A stretch of 64,000 nt of DNA, taken from the NCBI GenBank assembly GCA_964498125.1, contig CAZCGE010000061.1:1-64000 (forward strand), written 5' to 3'. The translations under genes were made by a program, and so were the position numbers. The notes beneath the pieces were generated by a model. It searched no databases and had not been told where the DNA came from. It saw only the letters and a list, made by a program, of their open reading frames with translations. This DNA is from CAMDBL01 sp964498125. GTDB lineage: Bacteria > Pseudomonadota > Alphaproteobacteria > Rhizobiales > Hyphomicrobiaceae. This document shows positions 36,399-44,974 of this stretch, in pieces (position 1 is the stretch's first letter; each line of letters begins with the position of its first letter).

Positions 36399-36902
36399 CT
36401 ACCGGCTCCCGGCCTGTCGAGAGGCGAAGGCGTCGAGCAGGGCCTGACCTTCCGCGACGAGGATGCGGTGCGCAGACATGACACGCTGATCGATCGGCAG
36501 GCCCGTCTGGCGGCGCAGCTCGTCAGCGGCAAGCCGAGGCCGCCACTTGGCGTCGGTGCGCATCAGGCCCGCGTAGAACACCGTGCTGTCCTGCAGGCTA
36601 CTGGCATAATAGACGCCGGATATGCCAGCCAGCAGCATGGTCGCGACGCACATCGCGCACGGCTCGCACGAGGTGTAGACCAACGCCCCGTCGAGCCGCG
36701 TCGTGCCGAGCTTGCGGCAAGCGTCCCGCACAGCCTCCACCTCGCCGTGCGAGGTCGGGTCGTTGAGCGCAGCGGCGCGATTGACCCCCTCGCCGATGAT
36801 GCGGTCGTCCTTGACGACCACGGCGCCATAAGGCAACCCGCCGGACATATCGAGGCTCTGGCCGGCGATCGCAATGGCGCGACGCATGAAGGTCTCGTGC
36901 AT
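36399..36902 (-). CDS. Cytidine/guanine deaminase-family nucleoside deaminase
   Basis: A 167-residue zinc deaminase. The zinc site is SHGEVEAVRDA (the usual H-A-E is H-G-E here) and TSCEPCAMC. AGQSLDMSGGLPYGAVVVKD and DPTSHGEV resemble guanine deaminases of the GuaD type more than the tRNA-specific TadA. ATG 36902 follows AGGAG. It ends seven bases before the MFS start, so the two may be one operon. Confidence 0.85.
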   Translation of the reverse strand: MHETFMRRAIAIAGQSLDMSGGLPYGAVVVKDDRIIGEGVNRAAALNDPTSHGEVEAVRDACRKLGTTRLDGALVYTSCEPCAMCVATMLLAGISGVYYASSLQDSTVFYAGLMRTDAKWRPRLAADELRRQTGLPIDQRVMSAHRILVAEGQALLDAFASRQAGSR

Positions 36903-37135
36903 GGTGGAACTCCTGGTCGACAGCGGTATGCCAGTCCCGCGGCAGCCTGGCGACGTGTGCGCAGTGTTGTAGCGGTATAACAGACGATAGGCCACGCAGC
37001 GTGAAGCGCGCCGACTCGAGCGAGGCGATGCGACCGCCGTGCGGGTTTTGCGCGCAATGCGGATCTGCTACGGTGAGGAAACCTGTCACGCCCGCCAACC
37101 CATGCGAGGCGCTGGCTCAGCCGCTGGAGCACGCG

Positions 37136-37897
37136 ATGCGTTTTGCCACAAAGACCGGCGCCCACCTTCTGGCCCTCATCACACTGTTCTTTGGGGGCTC
37201 GGCGCTGGCGTCCAGCGTCACGATTTTATCTGGTGGCGCGGCCAAGGCCGGGCTCAACGACGCCATCCCGCTTTACGAGAAGGCGGCGGGCGGCAAGGCG
37301 GCGATCGAGTATCTGCCCATGGGCCCGCTGATGAAGGCGCTGGCCGAGGGTGCGGCACCCGACATCGTCGTGCTGACGGCCGAAGTCATGGCCGACGCCA
37401 AGGCCAAGGGCCTCGTCGTGCCCGGCAGCGAGGTCGAGATCGGTCGCGTCGGCATCGGCGTTTGCGTCAACGAGAGCGCGAAAGCGCCCGACATCGCCAC
37501 GCCGGAGGCCTTGAAGGCGACGCTGCTGGCGGCCAAGTCGATCGTCTACATCGACCCCAAAATCGGCACATCGGGCAAGCATCTGGCCGAGGTGTTCAAA
37601 CAACTCGGCATCCTGGACGCCATCAACGCCAAGACCACGTTCGGCACGGGCGGCCATGTCACCGAGCCGGTCGGCCGCGGCGAGATCGAGCTTGGCCTGC
37701 ACCAGATCACCGAGATTTTGCCCGTGAAAGGCGTCAAGTTGGTCGGCCCGCTCCCACCGGCCTTGCAGAAGGTGACGATCTACGTCGGCGCCATCACAGC
37801 GAAGGCCAAGGACGCCGAATCTGCACGAAAATTCCTCGCCCACATGCGCTTGCCCGAGGTCCGCGCCGCCTTCGCCAAGCGCGGCTTCATGGAATAA
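37136..37897 (+). CDS. ModA-like extracellular solute-binding protein
   Basis: A 253-residue exported protein of the molybdate/sulfate-type binding fold. The signal peptide ends near ALASSVTIL; LSGGAAKAGLNDAIPLYEK replaces the usual oxyanion SAAS opening, and GTSGKHLAEVFKQLGI and GRGEIELGLHQITEI are typical. Many proteins of this subgroup have no transporter nearby and bind organic or unknown ligands, as seems likely here. ATG 37136 follows CTGGAG. Confidence 0.8.
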   Translation: MRFATKTGAHLLALITLFFGGSALASSVTILSGGAAKAGLNDAIPLYEKAAGGKAAIEYLPMGPLMKALAEGAAPDIVVLTAEVMADAKAKGLVVPGSEVEIGRVGIGVCVNESAKAPDIATPEALKATLLAAKSIVYIDPKIGTSGKHLAEVFKQLGILDAINAKTTFGTGGHVTEPVGRGEIELGLHQITEILPVKGVKLVGPLPPALQKVTIYVGAITAKAKDAESARKFLAHMRLPEVRAAFAKRGFME

Positions 37898-38083
37898 TCG
37901 CAATGGGCAGGCCGACGAAGCGACGCCAATCAACAGCATTATGGGCAAGTGTGGCGCAATCACCACATCTACGGCTCGACGAGGATCACGGATCAACGAT
38001 AAACTCTGATTGCCTCAGTACTGCGATGTTTACCTGCCAAATGCGGCGTTCGTCGTCGCCCGATCAACGGAAAAGGACCGGAC

Positions 38084-38323
38084 ATGCTTCAGATTCCGCT
38101 ACAATATGCATGGATTGAGCCCGTGCTCATCGCCGCCGCAGTCGTGTTCGTCGTCGACCTGATCGGCAATGCCATCACTTTTTCCAGTCGAATTGTGAAT
38201 GCGCTGGTGACTGCCATCATCTTCGCCGCCATCTTTGGTGGCATGACCTACTACGGCTACGGCAGCGTCAGCATCAAGGCGCAGACGACACCCGCCGCCA
38301 GCGCGCCAGCGACCAAGAAGTAG
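38084..38323 (+). CDS. Small two-helix membrane protein, unknown
   Basis: A 79-residue protein with two hydrophobic segments (about 13-33 and 38-60) and an Ala/Pro/Lys-rich tail (TTPAASAPATKK). AAAAGGACC precedes the ATG. I recognise no family; size and layout suggest an inner-membrane protein with a short cytoplasmic or periplasmic tail. Confidence 0.6.
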   Translation: MLQIPLQYAWIEPVLIAAAVVFVVDLIGNAITFSSRIVNALVTAIIFAAIFGGMTYYGYGSVSIKAQTTPAASAPATKK

Positions 38324-38408
38324 CTGCCTCCCGCAGTTCCGGACCGGACTGATCCGCTCGCCGTCCTTGCGGAAGCCACACCATCGCGATATGAGCGCTG
38401 CGGCCTGA

Positions 38409-38483
38409 TGGGGCGTAGCCAAGTGGCAAGGCAGCGGATTTTGATTCCGCCATTCGGAGGTTCGAGTCCTCCCGCCCCAGCCA
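38409..38483 (+). tRNA. tRNA-Gln (anticodon TTG), CCA encoded
   Basis: Acceptor arms TGGGGCG (38409-38415) and CGCCCCA (38473-38479) pair perfectly; the anticodon stem GCGGA/TCCGC holds loop TTTTGAT with anticodon TTG; the T arm GGAGG-TTCGAGT-CCTCC is standard; discriminator G and CCA follow. A phage-type integrase remnant starts right after it. Confidence 0.97.
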
Positions 38484-38497
38484 AGCCGATCAATGGG

Positions 38498-39081
38498 TTA
38501 GCCGATCGGTTGGCGGCTGTTCGTACACCTTGCGGGAGTTTTGCGGGAGGCATCCCGCGGCGCAACCTTTAGAACCACCATCTCCGGCTGTACTCCGTTC
38601 CTATCGCAGACGCGCTGCGCGGCTTCCAATAGTCGAGCAAGTTCCGCGGCTGAATAGTGGGTCGTAATGCGGCCGGAGCGATGGCCGAGCAGGTCATGCC
38701 GATCTTCGAAGCTCACGCCAGCGGCCCGCAAGCGGCGACCGAACGTGTGCTTGAGGTCGTGCACCCGCACCTGCTACAGCCTGCTGTCTCACCGGCCTTC
38801 CGCCATGACGAATTCAGCATGTAGGAAATCGGTCGGTCGTGATACGTGAAGACAAGGTCGGATTGACACCTCGGCGCGAATTCACCACCGACGCAGCAAT
38901 CTGGTTCAGGACAACGAGTCGCTCCGCGCCATTCTTCACCTGAGCTGAGCATCCAGTGCTCCAACTTGACGAACCTATCGCCGCCTCGGCTGCGGCCGGT
39001 GCGGTTATGGCCTCGTCCCTTCCACGGCCGCTTGAGTTTATACTGCTTACTCATCGTCGCTACTCCGTACGCTGTCACCAT
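38498..39081 (-). pseudogene. Tyrosine integrase remnant at tRNA-Gln
   Basis: The catalytic C-terminus of a phage/island integrase split across two frames. The upstream part (to about 38770) has LVFTYHDRPISYMLNSSWRKAGE. The downstream part, frame-shifted, has HDLKHTFGRRLRAAGVSFED, LLGHRSGRITTHYSAAEL and ends at 38498. The normal box II HDLRH has Lys for the catalytic Arg, while His (LGH) and the Tyr nucleophile remain. The N-terminal half is missing and replaced by unrelated sequence. With the frameshift it cannot be active. Confidence 0.85.
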
Positions 39082-39451
39082 CAGACAGGGCGACCATGCT
39101 ACGGCGCATCAGGCGATGAAAGCCCCACCTATTGGGCGACAGCGCACAGGATTGCGTAGTGTTTGCAGACAATTAGCCGATCGATGGCGCACACTGGTGG
39201 GGAGTGGCGCGGCCGGTGTAACTTTCGGTGCCGCATCAGCGGGCGCGGGCTGAAGGCGGCCCTGTATACCGGATCCGTGTGGATCCAAGGTTGAACCGCC
39301 GCAGTCGTACGGGGAAGAATGCCCGAAGCCGCCCAAATGGGACGACGCGCAAATACGACAATTTGTTATCTTCAAGCAGCTTGTGTAATCTCTCTTGGCC
39401 GGCACGTGCCCACATGACGGCGCGGCCGATGCAAGTCTCGGGGAGGGGCCC
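39082..39451. other. Intergenic stretch behind the integrase remnant
   Basis: About 370 bases with short, low-quality frames and no family signal; probably debris of the element once inserted at tRNA-Gln. A GGATCC-gtgt-GGATCC direct pair is seen near 39270-39290. The GGGGAGGGG ribosome site of the next gene lies at its right end. Confidence 0.45.
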
Positions 39452-40435
39452 ATGAAAACGCCTCGATTGCTGCGTCGTCGTGAATTCCTGTCGATTGCAG
39501 CCGGCGCGGCGGCGTCCGGCGCAGTGAGCCGGGCCTCGGCCCAGGCGTCGTGGCCAGACAAACCGGTCAAGGTCATCGTGCCGTTCGCGGCCGGCGGCGG
39601 CACGGACGTTGTGGCCCGGCCGTGGTGCGACAAACTCGGGCAGATCTTCGGCCAGCAGTTCGTCGTCGAGAACCGAGGCGGCGCGAGCGGGCTGATTGGG
39701 ACCGAGGCCGCGATCAAGGCAGCCCCCGACGGCTACACCCTGCTCATCGCCTCAAACACGACGACGGTCAACCTGCCGCTGCTGCGCAAGGTGCCCTACG
39801 ATCCGAAAAGCCTGACCCCAGTCGCCCGCCTCGGCGACGCGGTGACTGGCTTCGTCATACATACCGCTGTCGGCGTGAAGACGTTCAACGAGATGCTCGA
39901 GTATGCCAAGAAGAACCCGGGCAAACTCGCCTTCGGCTCGTCGGGTCCCGGCACCGGACCGCATCTGCGCTACGAAATGCTGCGCTACAAGACTGGCGTC
40001 GACATCCTGCACGTGCCCTATCGCGGCGGCGCCGATGCGCTGACCGACATCCTCGCCAACAACATTCAAATGATGAACGAGCCGGTGACGCTGCCACATG
40101 TGAAGGCGGGCAAGCTCCACCTGCTCAACATCAACCACGGCGAGCGTAGCGTCGACTTTCCGGCCATCCCGACGCTGACCGAGCTCGGCTATCCCAATGC
40201 CGATGCGCCGATCTGGTTCAGCCTGTGGGCGCCGACGGGAACGCCGAAAGGGATCCTGGAGCGGCTCAATGCCGAGATCGTCAAGCAAGCCAAAACGCCG
40301 GAGATGAAGGAGAAACTCCGGCTCGGGGGCGCCGCTCCCGTGATCCAGACCATCGACGAATTGGTCGCCTTCCGCGAGGCTGACTCCAAACAGATGGCGG
40401 AGCTGATCAAATTGGCGCAGATCAAGATCGAGTAA
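39452..40435 (+). CDS. Bug/TctC-family receptor (Tat-type signal)
   Basis: A 327-residue Bug receptor. RRREFLSIAAGAAA near residue 7 is a twin-arginine signal, so it is probably exported folded. Family blocks: VIVPFAAGGGTDVVARPW, ENRGGASGLIGTEAA, PDGYTLL, GKLAFGSSGPGTGPHL, ILHVPYRGGADALTD. ATG 39452 follows GGGGAGGGG. It is convergent with another Bug gene that shares the unusual RPWxDKLxQxFGQQFVVENRGGASG segment, so they are close paralogues. Confidence 0.9.
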   Translation: MKTPRLLRRREFLSIAAGAAASGAVSRASAQASWPDKPVKVIVPFAAGGGTDVVARPWCDKLGQIFGQQFVVENRGGASGLIGTEAAIKAAPDGYTLLIASNTTTVNLPLLRKVPYDPKSLTPVARLGDAVTGFVIHTAVGVKTFNEMLEYAKKNPGKLAFGSSGPGTGPHLRYEMLRYKTGVDILHVPYRGGADALTDILANNIQMMNEPVTLPHVKAGKLHLLNINHGERSVDFPAIPTLTELGYPNADAPIWFSLWAPTGTPKGILERLNAEIVKQAKTPEMKEKLRLGGAAPVIQTIDELVAFREADSKQMAELIKLAQIKIE

Positions 40436-40553
40436 TTTGCCCCGGACGGCTTCGATGCGTCGACATGCGGCTCGCGCGCGGCGACGCCGACTTTGTGGCT
40501 CACGGTCTGCGTTTGTCCGCCCCGTGCTTTGGAACGGAGTCGCTCATCGGGCG

Positions 40554-41522
40554 CTATTCCGTCCGCAAGTTCAGCTGCCGGACGAGCGTGCCATAGCGTT
40601 CGTAATCCTTGCGCAGGAGCGTTGCCAACTCCTCCGGCGTGCCCGCATTGGGGGTGAGGGCGAGCGGGAACAAGCGCTGGCGCAGTTCCGGATCACGCGC
40701 GACCTTGTTCATCTCCTCGGCCATCTTGCGAACAATCGGCTGTGGCGTGCCTGGCGGCGCGAACAGCGCGAACCAGAGCAGAAAGTCGAGTTCCGGGTAG
40801 ATCTCCTTCAGCACCGGCACATTGGGGAAATCGGGGCGGCGGTCGCGGTCGAGGACCGCCAGCAGCTTCGCCTTGCCGCCCGAGACGTGCGGCATCGTAT
40901 TGGGGTCGGCATGGATGTGGAAGACGCCAGCCAGGAAATCCGCCAATGCCTCGCCGCCGCCCCGATACGGGACGTGGAGAATATCAACCCCCGCCTGCAG
41001 CTTGAACGCCTCACAGAGAAGGTGGCCGTACGAGCCGACGCCGGCGGTACCCCAATTCAACTTGCCGGGGTTCTGCTTGGCGTACGTCACCAACTCCTGC
41101 ACGGAGTTCACTGGCACCGAGGGGTGCACGGCAACAAGAAGCGTCCCCTCGGTGAACTGGGTAACCGGCACCAGATCCCTGAGCGGATCGTAGGCGGTCT
41201 TGCGCAGGTTCGGCAGCACCGACAACGGCGCGTTGGGTGTCAGGAGAAACGTGTACCCATCGGGCGCCGACCTGGCCGCCGCCTCGGTGCCGATCATACC
41301 GCTCGCCCCACCGCGGTTCTCGACCACGAACTGCTGCCCGAACGCTTGGCTCAGCTTGTCGGCCCAGGGGCGGCCGATCGAGTCCGTGGCGCCGCCCGCC
41401 GCGTAGGGCAGGATGAGCTTCACCGTTCGCTCAGGCCAGGCCTGGGCCTGGGACGTAGCCTGCGTGGGAAAGCCGGCAGCCAGCGTTGTCCCCACCAGTG
41501 CCAAGAACTCACGACGACGCAT
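40554..41522 (-). CDS. Bug/TctC-family receptor (Tat-type signal), paralogue
   Basis: A 322-residue Bug receptor with signal MRRREFLALVGTTLAAG (twin arginine). Blocks: LILPYAAGGATDSIGRPW, ENRGGASGMIGTEAA, PDGYTFLL, GKLNWGTAGVGSYGHL and ILHVPYRGGGEAL. ATG 41522 follows AGGGAGGT; an upstream ATG at 41555 would spoil the signal peptide. It faces its close relative at 39452. No permease genes adjoin. Confidence 0.9.
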   Translation of the reverse strand: MRRREFLALVGTTLAAGFPTQATSQAQAWPERTVKLILPYAAGGATDSIGRPWADKLSQAFGQQFVVENRGGASGMIGTEAAARSAPDGYTFLLTPNAPLSVLPNLRKTAYDPLRDLVPVTQFTEGTLLVAVHPSVPVNSVQELVTYAKQNPGKLNWGTAGVGSYGHLLCEAFKLQAGVDILHVPYRGGGEALADFLAGVFHIHADPNTMPHVSGGKAKLLAVLDRDRRPDFPNVPVLKEIYPELDFLLWFALFAPPGTPQPIVRKMAEEMNKVARDPELRQRLFPLALTPNAGTPEELATLLRKDYERYGTLVRQLNLRTE

Positions 41523-41618
41523 GATTACCTCCCTGGATGACGTGCTTTTGCGCAAGCATGCGTCGTGACGCGGCTGCCGTCAAATCACTCCAGGAACGGG
41601 TAGTGTCTCAGTTTGAAA

Positions 41619-42026
41619 TCATGGGCGAGGGACGACGCCCTCGTAATATCGAATGATTCGAAGGGGCGTGAACGGCGATATCAAGAGGCCGGCGCAGATG
41701 CGATCGACGATTTGGTCAGGCATGTCCTCTCTTGGGGTAAACTCCCACCCTGCTACACAGCGTACCATGTGATCAGATCGTTCGGTACGAGCCAATCGAT
41801 AAGCTGCGAAGCTGCGCTCCCTTACGAAGGGATGGTCACCGGGATCAAGGACGCAAGATGCGTCGTGATGCACGCCTTCTTTAATACGGGATATGCTGAC
41901 GAGCAGAAGTTGCCCGAGAGGGCAGACGTTGGTCAGCGTTACGAAGAGGTGCTTCCGATTCGGATCGCGATCCGTTCCACTGGGGATAAGAAGCGTTTTG
42001 CCACGCGCAGGCTGGTAATCAGGCAT
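41619..42026 (-). CDS. Putative toxin partner of the Panacea antitoxin
   Basis: A 135-residue soluble protein six bases behind the Panacea gene. It reads GKTLLIPSGTDRDPNRKHLFVTLTN, LLLVSISRIKEG, CVLDPGDHPFV and SFAAYRLAR. I do not know a named family, but the KHLFVxLTN...CVLxPGDHPF pattern recalls uncharacterised beta-barrel proteins with a MazF/PemK-like opening (a promise of RNase activity, not evidence). Being encoded directly after a Panacea antitoxin, it is best read as the toxin. A plus-strand frame over the same bases was rejected. Confidence 0.65.
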   Translation of the reverse strand: MPDYQPARGKTLLIPSGTDRDPNRKHLFVTLTNVCPLGQLLLVSISRIKEGVHHDASCVLDPGDHPFVRERSFAAYRLARTERSDHMVRCVAGWEFTPREDMPDQIVDRICAGLLISPFTPLRIIRYYEGVVPRP

Positions 42027-42032
42027 GGCTGA

Positions 42033-42581
42033 TTAGCCAAAGTTAGCTGAAAGGTGTCGCTCCGCTATAACTCGTTCTTCCAGTTCAGCGCTGTTTGGCT
42101 TCCTCAAAAAATTAAAAACTCTGCTGTAGGGAATTGGATTGCTGGAGCCGTTCGGGTCTTCCCACTCTGGGCAGTTCTCATGCGTGTAGTCGACAAGAGC
42201 AAAACGATCCATGTGGCCTAGCTGATCCCACACTTCCTGCAGAACCGCTATCTCGGCCCTGCACAGCTCATCGAGATCTTCCTCGGTTAAATTACGCCTA
42301 GAAACGCTCACTTTGTGAGAGGCGCGATCGGTCAGAAACTCGTCCCAGCTCGCATCTTCAAGAGAACCATTTATGTAGTTGCATGAAAGCGAATTTACTG
42401 GCCCGTGTGGCATCGATACAAGCTGATCGCTTAGAATTGGAACGTCATACCGTTCCATGTACTTGCGATCACTTAAGTACATCAATTTGACGAGCTTCAG
42501 GACATATATCTCGCCTTGCTCCTTCAGTGCGAAGAAGGCCGCGACCTGTGCCGCCTTTCGAACATTGAACCAGGGTGCCAT
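42033..42581 (-). CDS. Panacea (DUF4065/SocA-like) antitoxin
   Basis: A 182-residue protein with the Panacea domain, starting NVRKAAQVAAFFALKEQGEIYVLKLVKLMYLSDRKYMERY, then VSMPHGPVNSLSCNYING and a C-terminal LGHMDRFALVDYTHENCPEW. The family includes SocA and the antitoxins of hyperpromiscuous toxin-antitoxin systems, in which the same domain counters many unrelated toxins. It precedes the candidate toxin gene by six bases. The pair is noticeably AT-richer than its surroundings. Confidence 0.88.
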   Translation of the reverse strand: MAPWFNVRKAAQVAAFFALKEQGEIYVLKLVKLMYLSDRKYMERYDVPILSDQLVSMPHGPVNSLSCNYINGSLEDASWDEFLTDRASHKVSVSRRNLTEEDLDELCRAEIAVLQEVWDQLGHMDRFALVDYTHENCPEWEDPNGSSNPIPYSRVFNFLRKPNSAELEERVIAERHLSANFG

Positions 42582-42698
42582 GACTATCGCCTGCCTGCCT
42601 TGTGCGCCTGAACCAGAATCTGAATCGCATCTGCCATCAATGATTCAGAAACTCCAAACACAGAAAACCGCCGCACCTGTGGCGGATGCGCCGCACCG

Positions 42699-42739
42699 TT
42701 AGAATACATTAGAATACAGTTCTCGATTCGTTCCGTCAA
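42699..42739 (-). promoter_or_regulatory. Promoter and tandem operator of the Panacea pair
   Basis: On the minus strand TTGACG (42739-42734), a 17-base spacer and TATTCT (42716-42711) make a good sigma-70 promoter. The -10 lies in a perfect tandem direct repeat of TTAGAATACA (42699-42708 and 42709-42718, plus-strand reading), one helical turn apart, a likely operator. The start site would be near 42704, leaving a 5' leader of about 120 bases. Confidence 0.65.
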
Positions 42740-42765
42740 GGCCTGCTTATGCACTCCTGCAACGC

Positions 42766-44274
42766 TCATTCCTGTAACGCTGTTTCCCGCGCCTTGCGGA
42801 TGTGGGGCAGCACGATGAGCAGCAGCAGCAGAGCAGCGATGATCAGGAACGTGAGCGACAGCGGTCGCTCCAGAAACACCCAGGGATCGCCACGCGAAAG
42901 CAGCATGGCGCGGCGCATGTAGACCTCCATCATGGGCCCGAGCAGGAAACCCATGAGCAGCGGCGCCGGTTCGCAATCCAGCTTCATGAGCAGGTAGCCG
43001 AACACGCCGAAGAAGGCGATGAACAGCACCTCGTTGCCGGAGTTGTTGAGGCTGTAGACGCCGATGCAGCAGAAGAACAGGATGGCGACAGAGAGCAGGC
43101 GGTAGGGCACGAGCAGCATGCGCACCCAGATGCCGATCAGCGGCAGGTTGAGGATGACCAGCATCAGATTGCCCAACCACATGCTGACGATCATGCCCCA
43201 GAACAGGCCGGGCCTTTGCTCCATCACCTGGGGGCCTGGAACGATACCGTGGATCATCATGCCGCCGATCATCATCGCCATCACGGCGTTGGAGGGGATG
43301 CCCAGCGTCAGCATGGGAATGAACGAGGTCTGCGCCGCGGCATTGTTGGCACTCTCGGGGGCGGCCACGCCCTCGATCATGCCGGTGCCGAATTTTTCCG
43401 GCGTCTTGGAGAGCTTTTTCTCGAGCGTATAGGCCGAGAAGGACGCCAGCACCGCTCCCCCCCCCGGCAGGATGCCGAGCAGGCCACCCAGCGCCGTGCC
43501 GCGCAGAATCGGTGCAATCGAGCGCTTGAAATCCTCCCTGGTCGGCCACAGTCCGCTGACCTTGGAGCTGACGAGATCGCGACGCTCCGTGTTGGTGAGG
43601 TTGGCCATGATCTCGGCGATGCCGAACACGCCCATGACCAGTGGCACGAAGCCGATGCCGTCGAACAGGTCGCTGATGTCGAAGGTGAAGCGCGTATTGC
43701 CGGTGTTGACGTCGGTGCCAACCAGGCCGAGCAGCATGCCGAGGAAGATCATGCCGAACGCCTTGAGCACCGATCCGCGTGCCAGCACGACGGCGAACAC
43801 GAGGCCCAGCGTCATCAGCGAGAAGTAGTCCGCCGGCGCAAACTGCTGGGCGAGCTTGGTCAGCGGCGGCGCGGCGACGGCAATGGCAATGGTGGCGACG
43901 CAACCGGCGAAGAAGGAGCTGATGGCGGCGATGGCCAGCGCCGGGCCGGCGCGGCCCTGGCGCGCCATCTGATAGCCGTCGAGCGTGGTGACGACGGAGC
44001 TCGCCTCGCCCGGCAGGTTGACCAGGATTGCCGTGGTCGAGCCGCCATACTGCGCGCCGTAGTAGATGCCGGCCAGCATGATCAGCGCGCCCTCGGCAGG
44101 CAGGAAATAGGTGGCCGGCAGCAGCAGCGCCATGGTCGCCACCGGGCCGACGCCCGGCAGCACGCCGATGGCGGTGCCGATGATGGCGCCCATCAGGCAC
44201 CAGAACAGGTTCTGCGCCGTGACCGCGACCGAGAACCCGAGCGACAGGTTGGCAAAGAGCGCGTCTATTTCCAT
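42766..44274 (-). CDS. tctA: Tripartite tricarboxylate transporter large permease TctA
   Basis: A 502-residue permease with about 12 helices. Conserved blocks: IIGTAIGVLPGVGPVATMALLLP near residue 27-49, YYGAQYGGSTTAILVNLPGEASS near 70-92, GILPGGGAVLASF and LGIPSNAVMAMMIGG. It starts at ATG 44274, overlapping the end of tctB by ten bases. Together with TctB and the TctC gene upstream this is a complete transporter for a di- or tricarboxylate. Confidence 0.95.
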   Translation of the reverse strand: MEIDALFANLSLGFSVAVTAQNLFWCLMGAIIGTAIGVLPGVGPVATMALLLPATYFLPAEGALIMLAGIYYGAQYGGSTTAILVNLPGEASSVVTTLDGYQMARQGRAGPALAIAAISSFFAGCVATIAIAVAAPPLTKLAQQFAPADYFSLMTLGLVFAVVLARGSVLKAFGMIFLGMLLGLVGTDVNTGNTRFTFDISDLFDGIGFVPLVMGVFGIAEIMANLTNTERRDLVSSKVSGLWPTREDFKRSIAPILRGTALGGLLGILPGGGAVLASFSAYTLEKKLSKTPEKFGTGMIEGVAAPESANNAAAQTSFIPMLTLGIPSNAVMAMMIGGMMIHGIVPGPQVMEQRPGLFWGMIVSMWLGNLMLVILNLPLIGIWVRMLLVPYRLLSVAILFFCCIGVYSLNNSGNEVLFIAFFGVFGYLLMKLDCEPAPLLMGFLLGPMMEVYMRRAMLLSRGDPWVFLERPLSLTFLIIAALLLLLIVLPHIRKARETALQE

Positions 44275-44735
44275 GACAGCGCTCCGGACAGATCCTTGGG
44301 CAGGATCGGGATCGGCATGCGCAGGCCGTAGATGAACATGCCGACGCCGATGGCGACCATGATGGCGGCGAAGATCGTGTACTCGCGCCAGCGTGTCTCC
44401 GGCGTGCCGAGCGCCGCCAGCGTCATGGAGACGAGCATCGCCGCCACCAGCCCGAACCGATCGACCAGCAGCGCGAAAGCAACCGTCGCGAGCGCGATCA
44501 TGATGACAGGCCGCCAGGCCCAGCTGGTGAGGCTGGGACCTTCCGACAGCAGCGCCTTGAGCCAGAGCAACGCACCGGTGCCGATCAGACACCAGGCCAG
44601 GATGCGAGGCAGCACGCCCGTGCCCGGCCGCTGGGCCGTTCCCACCGGATAGTCAGCGCCGATCCACAGCGCGGCGAGCCCGACGCCGATGAACAGGACC
44701 CCCGTCGCGAGGTCCTGCGTGCTCTTGATGCGCAT
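44265..44735 (-). CDS. tctB: Tripartite tricarboxylate transporter small permease TctB
   Basis: A 156-residue protein with four hydrophobic helices and the TctB N-terminal pattern DLATGVLFIGVGLAALWIGADYPVGTAQRPGTGVLPR. It partners TctA in the membrane. Lies 239 bases after the TctC gene, overlaps tctA. Confidence 0.92.
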   Translation of the reverse strand: MRIKSTQDLATGVLFIGVGLAALWIGADYPVGTAQRPGTGVLPRILAWCLIGTGALLWLKALLSEGPSLTSWAWRPVIMIALATVAFALLVDRFGLVAAMLVSMTLAALGTPETRWREYTIFAAIMVAIGVGMFIYGLRMPIPILPKDLSGALSWK

Positions 44736-44974
44736 GACGAGACGTCCCTCCCGCGGTTTTTCTTTATCCCAAACCTACTTGGAATGATTGGCCGGCGGTA
44801 GGCATCTCGGCGATGGTCGGCGGCGATATCGGTTCAATCGCGAAAGACCGGCTTGCGCTTGCCCAGAAATGGGCGACACCATCGCAGGGCCGTACGAGCG
44901 AAACCAGACCGGTCAAATGAGTGGTTACGGAGCATTGATGTCTTGGCCATTTCAGAGCCTGGCCGAGGGGCCGC

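Noticed and set aside
34595..36481. A 628-codon plus-strand frame opposite the MFS exporter
   Set aside because: Antisense shadow with low-complexity composition; the exporter on the minus strand has 14 helices and conserved motifs.
41613..42032. A plus-strand frame opposite the candidate Panacea toxin
   Set aside because: The minus-strand frame fits six bases behind the antitoxin gene and has a more protein-like pattern; the plus frame has no ribosome site.
42584..42709. A 41-codon minus-strand frame just upstream of the Panacea gene
   Set aside because: Its ATG lies at or upstream of the predicted transcription start (near 42704) and no ribosome site precedes it, so it is part of the leader.
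42802..44331. A 509-codon plus-strand frame opposite tctA
   Set aside because: Shadow of tctA: it is a string of Asp, His, Gln and Glu with no domain.
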